From: JAXDMK01 sp963765955
GTDB taxonomy: Bacteria; Actinomycetota; Acidimicrobiia; Acidimicrobiales; AC-14
Reading direction: 5' to 3'
Assembly (NCBI GenBank): GCA_963765955.1
Contig: CAVXYA010000002.1
Coordinates: forward strand, 124,001-188,000
DNA: 64,000 bases
Below are positions 36,263-44,036 of the stretch, one piece after another (position 1 is the stretch's first letter; the number at the start of each line of letters is the position of its first letter). The notes beneath the pieces were generated by a model. That model was not told where the DNA came from. It was given only the letters and a program-made list of their open reading frames with translations, and ran no database searches. The position numbers and the translations under genes were made by a program.

Positions 36263-36988
36263 CTACGTCTGGGCCGCGAACCGGCGGGCGTGGTCGACGA
36301 GCTCGGTGAAGAGGCCCCGCTGCTCGGGCTGGTCCTCCAGGACCTCCGGGTGCCATTGCACGCCGAGCCCCAGCGGCGGACCGTCGAGCTCGATGGCCTC
36401 GATCGATCCGTCGTCGGCCCACGCCACCGGCCGGGCCCCGGGCGCCAGCCGGTCGATCCCCTGGGAGTGGACCGAGTTCACCGGCAGCTCGGTGACGCCC
36501 AGGGCGCCTGCCAACCGGCTGTCGGGTTCGATCTTGATCCGGTGGACGCCCTCCCGCCACCGATGGGCGTCGTAGTGGAACTGGCCGGTCGCGGAATACA
36601 CGTCCTGCAGGAGGGTGCCGCCCAGGGCGACGTTCATGAGCTGCATGCCCCGGCAGATGCCGAGGACGGGCACAGCCGAGGCCCGGGCCTCCTCGAACAG
36701 GGCTACCTCGAACGCATCCCGCTCGGGGTTGACTCCGCCGGTACTGTCGATTGGCGTCGCCCCGTACAACGAGGGCTGCACGTCGCCGCCGCCGGTCAGG
36801 ACCACGCCCTGGACCAGGCCGAGGACGTCACGCACCCGATCGGGCTCGGTGACCGGCAGGATGATGGGGGCGCCTCCTGCCCGCTCGACGGCCCGGATGT
36901 AGTAGCGGGACGCGGTGTGCAGAAGCGTCGGGCCGAACACTGTCTCGACCAGACGCGGGTACGCCCCGATGCCGATGATCGGTCTCAA
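36263..36988 (-). CDS. class I glutamine amidotransferase (PuuD-like hydrolase)
   Basis: About 242 residues; cytosolic peptidase C26 enzyme that hydrolyses gamma-glutamyl conjugates such as gamma-glutamyl-GABA. Catalytic nucleophile in VPVLGICRGMQLMNVALGG, oxyanion region GVVLTGGGDVQPSLYG, and the His-Glu pair in GVQWHPEVLED. The frame is open to 37108, but TTG 36988 has AGGAGAGG at proper spacing and gives the family-typical start (RPIIGIGAYP); GTG 36994 is a close alternative. No pathway partners lie nearby. Confidence 0.85.
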   Translation of the reverse strand: MRPIIGIGAYPRLVETVFGPTLLHTASRYYIRAVERAGGAPIILPVTEPDRVRDVLGLVQGVVLTGGGDVQPSLYGATPIDSTGGVNPERDAFEVALFEEARASAVPVLGICRGMQLMNVALGGTLLQDVYSATGQFHYDAHRWREGVHRIKIEPDSRLAGALGVTELPVNSVHSQGIDRLAPGARPVAWADDGSIEAIELDGPPLGLGVQWHPEVLEDQPEQRGLFTELVDHARRFAAQT

Positions 36989-37189
36989 GACCACCTCTCC
37001 TACCAGGGACGATTCGATCCGACGACCAGACGGCGACCGGAGCGGGTGACCGCGGCACGGCTGGCGCGACGCCCGGCTGGTTGATTCCCTGCGCTTCTGG
37101 GATCCCACGATAACACCGCGGCCAGACGATCAGGCGGTTGGTTTGCCCGGGTCTTCGGCGCCTCCGACAAGGTTCCGTCACCCTCCGGA

Positions 37190-37330
37190 GCACGCCCTAC
37201 CGGCTCTTCAACCTCCACCAGGTCGCCGCCCTCCTGGCCCTGATGACCGACGATGTCGAGTGGCCCGACGTGGCCGACGGCTCGGTGCTGCACGGCAAGG
37301 AGGCGATCCGGACGCACTGGGGAGGCGCGC
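37190..37330 (+). pseudogene. SnoaL-like fragment
   Basis: The segment YRLFNLHQVAALLALMTDDV EWPDVADGSV LHGKEAIRTHW matches the start of SnoaL/NTF2-like fold proteins, which are about 110-130 residues. Here only about 45 residues remain, with no proper start, and the frame runs into unrelated sequence after 37330. It is best read as a remnant. Confidence 0.55.
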
Positions 37331-37370
37331 CCGGGCGGAGGCCGATCCCCCGGCGACGTAGGGTGTCGCC

Positions 37371-37577
37371 GTGAAATCGAAGCGGGGCATCCTCGGCTCG
37401 GGCATGACCCTCGACAGCGTGATGTGCCTGGTCCTCATGGGCTTCGGCATCGCCCTCTCGGCCGTGGGGGTGGCCAACGGCGGCGTCTGGCTGCTGAGCC
37501 TGCTGCTGGGGATCCCGCTGCTGGTCCTCGGGGCCATCGGGTTCGTGCTGGCCTGGCGTAACCGCCTCTCATCCTGA
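37371..37577 (+). CDS. 68-residue membrane protein
   Basis: GTG 37371 opens a short basic start (MKSKRGILGSGMT) and two membrane helices: SVMCLVLMGFGIALSAVGVA and WLLSLLLGIPLLVLGAIGFV, ending AWRNRLSS. No family recognised. Its stop region overlaps the start of the methyltransferase. Confidence 0.6.
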   Translation: MKSKRGILGSGMTLDSVMCLVLMGFGIALSAVGVANGGVWLLSLLLGIPLLVLGAIGFVLAWRNRLSS

Positions 37578-38311
37578 CCGCCGCCTACCGCGCCGACCTG
37601 GCCCGGGCCCATCACGAGGGCTTCGGCGACCTGGCCCGGAACGCGGCCGCCACGCTGCTCGACGTCCTCGGCCAAGCGGGTGTGACCGGTGGGTTGGTGG
37701 TCGACCTCGGTTCGGGCTCGGGGATCCTCGCTCGGCTCTTGACCGACGCCGGGTACGACGTGCTGGGCGTCGACATCTCCGACGACATGGTGCGCCTGGC
37801 CGCCCGCCACGCACCTGCGGCCCGGTTCGTGCGGGCGCCGCTGATCGACGTCGACATCCCGCCCTGCGTCGCCGTGACCGCCGTGGGCGAGGTGCTCAAC
37901 TACGCCTTCGACCCCCGCAGCGGGCTGGAGCACCTGCTTCCCCTCTTCCAGCGGGTGGCGGGAGCGCTCCGGCCGGGGGGCGTCTTCCTGTTCGACGTGG
38001 CCGGTCCCGGCCGGGGCGGCCCCACCGGTCGGCGGGAGCACTTCGCCGATGCCGACGGCTGGACGATCCGGGCGGTGCACGTGGAGGACATCGACGAGGC
38101 CACCCTCGTGCGCCACATCACCCTGGTGACCCGCGACGGCGACGCCTACCGGCGCCACGACGAACGCCACGTCCTGCGGCTGTACCAGCCGGACGACGTG
38201 GAGGCGGCCCTGGCCGAGGCCGGCCTGGAGGACGTGCACCGGCTCCGCCGCTACCGCGACTTCGATTTCCCTCCCGGCCTCACCGGCTACCTCGCAGCCA
38301 GCCCGCGATAG
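37574..38311 (+). CDS. SAM-dependent methyltransferase, non-standard start
   Basis: About 245 residues with a class I methyltransferase fold: motif I LVVDLGSGSGILARLL, motif II GYDVLGVDISDDMVRLA, and motif III LRPGGVFLFDVAGPG. The C-terminal part YQPDDVEAALAEAGLEDVHR is typical of small-molecule methyltransferases. Family proteins begin close to AAYRADLARAHHEGFGDLAR, but no ATG, GTG or TTG precedes that; the only candidates are CTG 37574, inside the previous stop, or ATC 37571. GTG 37682 would cut off the first helix. Substrate unknown. Confidence 0.78.
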   Translation: MTAAYRADLARAHHEGFGDLARNAAATLLDVLGQAGVTGGLVVDLGSGSGILARLLTDAGYDVLGVDISDDMVRLAARHAPAARFVRAPLIDVDIPPCVAVTAVGEVLNYAFDPRSGLEHLLPLFQRVAGALRPGGVFLFDVAGPGRGGPTGRREHFADADGWTIRAVHVEDIDEATLVRHITLVTRDGDAYRRHDERHVLRLYQPDDVEAALAEAGLEDVHRLRRYRDFDFPPGLTGYLAASPR

Positions 38312-38396
38312 CGGCGACCTATCCGCCCTCACGCACGACGGCGGTCGGGTCGATATCGCGGCCAGGCCTTCCTGGATGAACCGAACCAAAAGCTCA

Positions 38397-39404
38397 TCAG
38401 GAGCGGTGGGAAGTGGGCGCAGCTCCCCTCTGGGTCTTGGAGGGCAGGCGTCCACCTTGCCGCCCAACGTCGGTCGCCGGAGCGATGGCTTCGAGATGGG
38501 CTTCAACGTAAGGGACGGCGACCGTCTCGAATCCCCCGACCGGGGCCAGCACGGGGTGGACGTTGACCTCGAAGACGACACCCCCGTTCTCGATGGCGAG
38601 GTCGACCCCCCCGAACCGGAGCCCGAGGGACCTCGTGGCGGAGACGGCCAGCTCGAGGAAGTCCGAGGGCAGGTCCTCGGGGGCGAGGACCGTGGACACG
38701 GCTCCCTGGGCCTCGTTGCACGGGGCGTCGAGGCTCTCCTGCACGTGCTCGCACACCCGCAACACCCGGTCGTCGAGGACGATTACCCGGTACTGGTGGC
38801 GCCGCCCGCCGACGGTGAAGTTCAGCGCGTCACGAGACATCATCCAGTCCTGGCCGTGCACCGAGTAGTACCGCACGGCCCGGTTCACCTCCTCGATGCA
38901 GGTGAGATGGAAGACGTCCTCGCCTCCGAAGCCGATGGTGGGCCTCGCCCACACGTTCAGGCCGAGCCGGCGAAACGCTCTCACGGCCGTGGCCGGGCTC
39001 GGTCGGCGAAGGCTGATCGTTTCCATGTGCGGGATGGTGTCGCGCTGGAACCGCCTGACCGTGCGGTTCTTCTCCGTCGCGTTCCGCCATGCTCCGGGAT
39101 CGGCGTCCAGGTAGGACACCCCGGATCTGCGCATGACCTGCAGGAACCTCTCGAACCGTCGCCGATCGGTGGGCGGGATCTCGTAGACGATCACCACGGC
39201 GGGCGTCACCAGCAGCCCTTCCGACCGCACCTCCAGGGTCAGGGCCCCGTCGACGATCCTTGCCCGACCGTCACCGCCGGGCATGAAATGGCGGGCGTCG
39301 ACAGTGATAGGTGGCGCGCCAGTGAGCAACTCCACGGCGGCTGACAGCTTGGGCCGGCTCTCCTCCTTCGAGCTGTGGTCCGTCACCAGCACGATCCCGC
39401 CCAT
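38397..39404 (-). CDS. ATP-grasp ligase
   Basis: 335 residues from ATG 39404 (MGGIVLVTDHSS). The ATP-grasp fold is shown by ARPTIGFGGEDVFHLT (lysine/glycine loop region), RHQYRVIVLDDRVLRVCEHV and the metal-binding LRFGGVDLAIENGGVVFEVN, ending in VHPVLAPVGG. RimK-like members join amino acids or peptides through acyl-phosphate intermediates, and a subset modifies ribosomal peptides. A 47-codon ORF lies 26 bases upstream on the same strand. The substrate is unknown. Confidence 0.78.
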   Translation of the reverse strand: MGGIVLVTDHSSKEESRPKLSAAVELLTGAPPITVDARHFMPGGDGRARIVDGALTLEVRSEGLLVTPAVVIVYEIPPTDRRRFERFLQVMRRSGVSYLDADPGAWRNATEKNRTVRRFQRDTIPHMETISLRRPSPATAVRAFRRLGLNVWARPTIGFGGEDVFHLTCIEEVNRAVRYYSVHGQDWMMSRDALNFTVGGRRHQYRVIVLDDRVLRVCEHVQESLDAPCNEAQGAVSTVLAPEDLPSDFLELAVSATRSLGLRFGGVDLAIENGGVVFEVNVHPVLAPVGGFETVAVPYVEAHLEAIAPATDVGRQGGRLPSKTQRGAAPTSHRS

Positions 39405-39430
39405 CCCGTGTGTTCCCTTCCCGTCTGTGG

Positions 39431-39574
39431 TCACCGTCTCGCCAGCTCCGCCCACGCGGGGTCGATCGAGTAGCGCGAGACCATACCGCCGGACATACGG
39501 ACGTCGACGGCGGCCAATCCGGCCTCGATCGTCTGGCAGTGGTCTCCGAAAGTAGGGCGAGGCGTGTCAGCCAT
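39431..39574 (-). CDS. 47-residue peptide upstream of ATP-grasp ligase
   Basis: ATG 39574 opens a 47-residue frame: MADTPRPTFGDHCQTIEAGL, then AAVDVRMSGGMVSRYSIDPA and WAELARR. It contains Asp/Glu and Ser/Thr residues that an ATP-grasp ester- or amide-forming enzyme could link. There is no strong ribosome site, so expression is uncertain. Either a peptide substrate (graspetide-like precursor), an accessory protein, or an unused frame. Confidence 0.4.
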   Translation of the reverse strand: MADTPRPTFGDHCQTIEAGLAAVDVRMSGGMVSRYSIDPAWAELARR

Positions 39575-39800
39575 TGGGAAGCATTGTCTCAGTGATCGCC
39601 ACGTTTTCGTTCATGCGAGAACGCTGGCCAGGGGCGAGCTGTCCCGAGGGTGCACGCGTTCCGGCCGCCCGCCCCTTTGGCTCACCGACCATTGGACCCC
39701 ACGAGGTGACGAAAAACCTGGGAATAGGGCTTGTGCTCGGATTCACATGAGCATAAGATTGTGAATGCATGCACAAGCCTGTCTGTCGGGAGCGGTTCTG

Positions 39801-40121
39801 ATGGCTGTCACTTCCCCGCAACCACGCCTCGCCGTCGCCCCGGGGTCGCCCGCCAGCTTCGACGACCCCAACGGCTGGCGCACTGAAGCCCTCTGCCGGG
39901 GCGTGGAAACCGAGCTCTTCTTCCCGGCCGGCGAGCTGGGCGAGGAGCCGGTTCGGCACGCGGAGGCGGCCAAGGCCGTCTGCGCTCAATGCCCGGTGCG
40001 GGAGGCGTGCCTGGAGTACGCCCTGGCAACCGACCAGCCCTTCGGCATCTGGGGCGGTACCACCGAGGCCGAGCGGCGGTCGATCCGCCGTCGCCGGCGC
40101 CGCCGCCCCGTCGCCTCCTAA
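39801..40121 (+). CDS. WhiB-like iron-sulfur regulator
   Basis: 106 residues from ATG 39801, with GGGAG upstream; ATG 39765 is also open. The four cluster cysteines are ALCRG and AKAVCAQCPVREACLEYAL, followed by the signature GIWGGTTEAERR and a basic tail (RRRRRRRP) that contacts DNA. WhiB-like proteins bind sigma factor region 4 and regulate division, redox or antibiotic responses; they are restricted to actinobacteria and their phages. Confidence 0.93.
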   Translation: MAVTSPQPRLAVAPGSPASFDDPNGWRTEALCRGVETELFFPAGELGEEPVRHAEAAKAVCAQCPVREACLEYALATDQPFGIWGGTTEAERRSIRRRRRRRPVAS

Positions 40122-40169
40122 GCTAAGCGCCACCCTCTCCCGCCGCCTCGACTCCCCGCCGGGGGTTGC

Positions 40170-40793
40170 TCAGCCCCTGACCGCGGCCCGTCGGCCCGAC
40201 ACCCGCAGCGCGTGGAAGCCCAGGACCATGGCCAAAAGGCCTGCTGCGACCAGGGCCGCGCTGGCTGAGCCGGTGCGGGCCAGAGGCTGTTGCACGACGA
40301 TGGGCGTCGGGGCGGTGGCGACCAGGTGTGGCGTGTGGACGACGTGCGGCGTGTGGACGACGTGGGGCACGTGCGTCACGATGACCGGCAGCGCCCTCAC
40401 CGTGAACAGGGCCAGGCTCTGGTGGCAGGTGCCGGTGCCGTCGGCCAGGTCGGGGCCGTGGCCGAAGACGGTGATCTCGTTCTGGCCGGGCGGGGTCCCC
40501 AGGGGCACCTGGATGGTGGCCGAGTAGTTGCCGTGGATGTCGGACGCCACCGTCGCCAGCACCGCCGGCGGATTGAACAGCCCGATGCCCAACACCTGGT
40601 TGGCGGCGAAACCGCCGCCGGTGAGCGTGATGGTGTCGCCCGGCAGTGGGGACGACGTGGGGAAGACCGCAGCCGCCGACGCGGTCTGCACACCACTACA
40701 GGGAACCTGGGCGTGGGCCGGGGCGGTGGTGGCCACCAGGACCCCGAGCGCCGACAATGCCACCGCTGCGCATGCTGCCGATACCCGTCTCAT
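40170..40793 (-). CDS. secreted surface protein with LAxTG-type sorting signal
   Basis: 207 residues. ATG 40793 begins a signal peptide (MRRVSAACAAVALSALGVLV then AHAQVPC). The mature part has an IPT/TIG-like beta domain (LPGDTITLTGGGFAANQVLG). A His/Val/Thr repeat linker (VTHVPHVVHTPHVVHTPHLV) leads to the sorting signal PLARTG, a hydrophobic helix and the basic end GRRAAVRG. LAxTG is the motif of class E sortases in high-GC actinobacteria, so the protein is probably anchored to peptidoglycan. Confidence 0.75.
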   Translation of the reverse strand: MRRVSAACAAVALSALGVLVATTAPAHAQVPCSGVQTASAAAVFPTSSPLPGDTITLTGGGFAANQVLGIGLFNPPAVLATVASDIHGNYSATIQVPLGTPPGQNEITVFGHGPDLADGTGTCHQSLALFTVRALPVIVTHVPHVVHTPHVVHTPHLVATAPTPIVVQQPLARTGSASAALVAAGLLAMVLGFHALRVSGRRAAVRG

Positions 40794-40881
40794 GCCGGTC
40801 CCCCGCTCGCTCAACGCTCCGATGGCGCACACCCTATGCACCCACGGCGCGGCCTGCCGCGATGGCGGTGAGAACGGCAAA

Positions 40882-40905
40882 GGGCGCCGGCAGGTGCCGG
40901 CGCCC
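40882..40905 (-). terminator. hairpin terminator after cbbS
   Basis: GGGCGCCGGC and GCCGGCGCCC form a perfect 10-bp stem with a 4-base loop (11 bp with the A-T pair). On the minus strand it lies 51 bases after the cbbS stop and is followed by TTTG, as expected for an intrinsic terminator. Confidence 0.7.
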
Positions 40906-40955
40906 TTCTGCTCGAAACTTCTGCGCCGTCCCTGGGTCGGGTCGGCGACCATCGA

Positions 40956-41405
40956 CTACTTCTTGCCGTTGCTCCCGCCGGCCTCGTAGCGCTCGCCGTG
41001 GGGCTTGTCAGCCGCGTAGGCGTGCATGGTGTAGGAGATGCGACGGTCGTTGAGCTCGGCCCGGTCGAGGCGGAACCCCGGCTCCTCGGCAGGCCGGTTG
41101 ACCATGAACGACAGCGCCGTCGTCTGCTTGGTGTAGGTGCGGTTGTAGGCGTTCACCTTGATGTAGCTGTTCGGGTACGCCTTGCGGCACGCCGCCACCT
41201 CGGTGAAGCAGCCGGCTGCGTCGCGGACGTCGAACATCGGCAGACCCCACATGTCCCAGTACGCGTTGCGGGGGTGGGGGTCGTCGGTGAACTCGATCGA
41301 GATGGCCCAATCGTTGTCGAGGCCGTACTGGATCTGGGCCTTGATCTCGTCGTCGGTGAGCTCGGGCAGAGTCGAGAACGTGCCCTGTCGGATGCGGATT
41401 CCCAT
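40956..41405 (-). CDS. cbbS: RuBisCO small subunit, red-type
   Basis: 149 residues from ATG 41405, with an ideal GGAGGAAATC ribosome site. Caps the L8 core of form I RuBisCO. It has the red-type features: no long beta A-B loop insertion and a C-terminal beta-hairpin extension (NRPAEEPGFRLDRAELNDRR then ISYTMHAYAADKPHGERYEA), which lines the central solvent channel. It lies 14 bases after cbbL and ends before a terminator. Confidence 0.95.
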   Translation of the reverse strand: MGIRIRQGTFSTLPELTDDEIKAQIQYGLDNDWAISIEFTDDPHPRNAYWDMWGLPMFDVRDAAGCFTEVAACRKAYPNSYIKVNAYNRTYTKQTTALSFMVNRPAEEPGFRLDRAELNDRRISYTMHAYAADKPHGERYEAGGSNGKK

Positions 41406-41419
41406 GATTTCCTCCTGCC

Positions 41420-42904
41420 TCAGCCGGCCGACGTGGGCGTGGCCACGACGTCGGGCGTGTCGGTTGACTCGTAGTTGAAGGCGATCTCGCCCCACACGTC
41501 GAGGGCGGTCTGCAGCGACGGGTAGCTCTTGGCCACCTTCTTCAGGATGTCGGGGCCTTCCTTCATGTAGTCCCGACCCTCGTTGCGGGCCTTGATCATG
41601 GCTTCGATCGCCACCCGGTTGCACTCGGCACCAGCCGCGATCCCCATCGGGTGGCCGATGGTTCCCCCACCGAACTGGAGGACGACATCCTCGCCCAGGT
41701 AGTGCAGCAGCTGGTGGGCCTGGCCGGCGTGGATGCCGCCCGACGCCACGGGCATGACGCCCGGCATCCGAGCCCAGTGCTGGTCGAAGTAGATGCCCTC
41801 GGCCGGGTTGGCGGGCACGAACTCCTCCCGCAACGTGTCGTAGTAGCCCTTGATGATGGCGGGGTCGCCCTCGAGCTTGCCCACCACGGTGCCGGAGTGG
41901 ATGTGGTCGACACCCGACATGCGGGCCCACTTGGCGGTCACCCGGAAGTTGACGCCGTGGTTCTTCTGGCGGGCCCACGTGGCGTAGCCGGCCCGGTGCA
42001 GGTGGAGGATGCACCCGTTGTCACGGGCCCAGTTCGACATCGACGTCATCGCGGTGTAGCCGATGGTGAGGTCGATCATGATGATGATGGAGCCGATCTC
42101 CTTGGCGAACTCGGCCCGCTTGTACATCTCTTCCATGGTCGCCGCGGTCACGTTCATGTAATGACCCTTGACCTCGCCGGTCTGCTCCATGGACCGCTGC
42201 ACGCCCTCCATGGAGAACAGGTAGCGGTCGCGCCAGCGCATGAAGGGCTGGCTGTTGATGTTCTCGTCGTCCTTGGTGAAGTCGAGGCCGCCCCGCAGGG
42301 CCTCGTACACCACGCGGCCGTAGTTGCGGGCCGACAGGCCGAGCTTGGGCTTCACGGTGGCCCCCAGGAGGGGGCGTCCGTACTTGTTGAGGTACTCCCG
42401 CTCCATGACGATGCCGTGGGGAGGCCCGGGGAACGTCTTGAGGTAGTGCTCCGGGATCCGCAGGTCTTCCAGCCGGAGAGCCTTGAGGGCCTTGAACCCG
42501 AAGACGTTGCCGATGATCGACGACGTCATGTTGGGGATCGAGCCCTCTTCGAAGAGGTCGATGTTGTAGGCGATGTAGGCGATCTTCTGCTCGGGGTTCC
42601 CGGGCACGTCTTCGACCTTGTAGCACTTGGCCTGGTACTTCTCGTAGGCCGTGAGGCGGTCGGTCCACACCACGGTCCAGGTGGCGGTGGAGGACTCACC
42701 GGCGACGGCGGCGCCCGCCTCGATGGGGTCGACGCCCTTCTGGGGGGTGATCCGGAACGCAGCGAGCACGTCGCTGTCGGCCGGGACGTAGTCCGGCTCG
42801 TAGTACCCCATGGTGGCGTAGGGGATGACCCCGGCGCCCCAGCGCTTCTCGCCCTTGACCGTGCCCTTGGCGGATTCTTTTGCTTCGGATCCGTTGCCTG
42901 CCAT
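41420..42904 (-). CDS. cbbL: RuBisCO large subunit, form I red-type
   Basis: 494 residues; fixes CO2 onto ribulose-1,5-bisphosphate. The carbamylated lysine is Lys211 in GGLDFTKDDENIN, with its two acidic metal ligands; GATVKPKLGL holds the general base lysine; loop 6 is GTVVGKLEGDP. The N-terminus (AGVIPYATMGYYEPDYVPAD) and DVLAAFRITPQKGVDP are of the IC/ID or actinobacterial IE group. The segment after LHLHRAG reads YATWARQKNHG, where most red enzymes have a Tyr-Ser-Arg version. Divergent from cbbR across 118 bases. Proteins with intact catalytic residues like this are functional in autotrophic actinobacteria. Confidence 0.96.
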   Translation of the reverse strand: MAGNGSEAKESAKGTVKGEKRWGAGVIPYATMGYYEPDYVPADSDVLAAFRITPQKGVDPIEAGAAVAGESSTATWTVVWTDRLTAYEKYQAKCYKVEDVPGNPEQKIAYIAYNIDLFEEGSIPNMTSSIIGNVFGFKALKALRLEDLRIPEHYLKTFPGPPHGIVMEREYLNKYGRPLLGATVKPKLGLSARNYGRVVYEALRGGLDFTKDDENINSQPFMRWRDRYLFSMEGVQRSMEQTGEVKGHYMNVTAATMEEMYKRAEFAKEIGSIIIMIDLTIGYTAMTSMSNWARDNGCILHLHRAGYATWARQKNHGVNFRVTAKWARMSGVDHIHSGTVVGKLEGDPAIIKGYYDTLREEFVPANPAEGIYFDQHWARMPGVMPVASGGIHAGQAHQLLHYLGEDVVLQFGGGTIGHPMGIAAGAECNRVAIEAMIKARNEGRDYMKEGPDILKKVAKSYPSLQTALDVWGEIAFNYESTDTPDVVATPTSAG

Positions 42905-43022
42905 GAGGTACCTCCAGAATTCTTTTCAGAGAGAAATGTGTGGCGGCTTCCGCTCCAGTCTGCCTGGTCGACGGTTCACCTGTCCATGATGCATTCGCTT
43001 TCAGGAGCGCTAGATTATTCAC
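42905..43022. promoter_or_regulatory. cbbL-cbbR divergent control region
   Basis: 118 bases between the divergent genes. An imperfect dyad, GATTA at 43013-43017 and TAATC at 43031-43035 around CACGTGACG, overlaps the cbbR start and fits an autoregulatory LysR-type site. The cbbL ribosome site lies at its left edge. Confidence 0.5.
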
Positions 43023-43946
43023 GTGACGTTTAATCAGCTGAAGACGTTCCTCGCAGTGGTCGACAGCGGGTCGGTTTCGGAGGCGGCTGATCTGCTCTTC
43101 GTGAGCCCGCCGGCTGTCTCCGCCGCCCTCGCCTCGCTCCAGTCCGAGCTCGGCGTGGCCCTCCTGGCCCGGGTCGGCCGGGGAGTGGCCATCACCCCTG
43201 CCGGCGCCGTGTTCGCCCCCTACGCCCGGGGCGTGCTGCGGATCGCGGACGAGGGCGTGGCCGCGGCCCGGGAGGCCCTCGACCCGGAGACGGGACGGGT
43301 CCGCCTGGCCGCGGTGACCACCGCCGGCGAGCACGTCCTGCCCCGCTTCCTCGCCTCCTTTCGGGCCCGCCACCCCCATGCCGAGGTCTCGCTCGAGGTC
43401 GGCAACCGGGAGCGGCTGTGGCAGCTGCTGGCCGACCGCGACGTCGACCTCGCCATCGGCGGGCGGCCCCCGGGCGGCAACCGGTTCGTCACCCGGGCCA
43501 CCCGGCCCAACGTCCTGGTCCTGGTGGCCGCGCCCCGGGCGGGGACGAACGGGATAAGGGAGGTCTCGCTCGAGGAGCTGTCCCGCCAGGTCCTGCTCCT
43601 CCGGGAGCCGGGTTCGGGCACCCGCCGCACCACCGAGGAGCTCTTCGACGAGCTCGGCATCTCCCCCGCCGCCACCCTGACCCTCGGGTCGAACGGCGCC
43701 CTCCGGGAATCGGTGCAGGTGGGCCTGGGCATCACCCTCATCTCCCGCGACGCCGTGGCCCGGGAGCTCGACGAGGGCGCCCTGGAGGAATGGCGGTGCC
43801 CCACCCTCCCCCGCCACCGGGCGTGGCACGTGGTGTCACGGGCCGACGAGGATCTGGCCCCGACGGCCGGGCTGTTCCTCTCCCACGTCACCGCCGACCC
43901 CCAGGACGGTTTCGTCCTGGTGGCCCCCCAATCACCGGCCGGGTAG
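43023..43946 (+). CDS. cbbR: LysR-type regulator of the Calvin-cycle genes
   Basis: 307 residues from GTG 43023. N-terminal winged helix-turn-helix (FLAVVDSGSVSEAADLLFVS then PPAVSAALASLQSELGVAL), linker helix, and a periplasmic-binding-like effector domain (VRLAAVTTAGEHVLPRFLAS, LGITLISRDAVARELDEGAL). CbbR activates RuBisCO operons in response to metabolites such as RuBP or phosphoenolpyruvate. Divergence from cbbL is the classic cbbR layout. Confidence 0.9.
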   Translation: MTFNQLKTFLAVVDSGSVSEAADLLFVSPPAVSAALASLQSELGVALLARVGRGVAITPAGAVFAPYARGVLRIADEGVAAAREALDPETGRVRLAAVTTAGEHVLPRFLASFRARHPHAEVSLEVGNRERLWQLLADRDVDLAIGGRPPGGNRFVTRATRPNVLVLVAAPRAGTNGIREVSLEELSRQVLLLREPGSGTRRTTEELFDELGISPAATLTLGSNGALRESVQVGLGITLISRDAVARELDEGALEEWRCPTLPRHRAWHVVSRADEDLAPTAGLFLSHVTADPQDGFVLVAPQSPAG

Positions 43947-44036
43947 GGTCGAAGGCCGACGACGAGTGTGAGAAATCCACCCGCATCGACTTTCTGAGAC
44001 ATCGACTTCGGAATCCATCCAGGGAGGACCCCCCGC

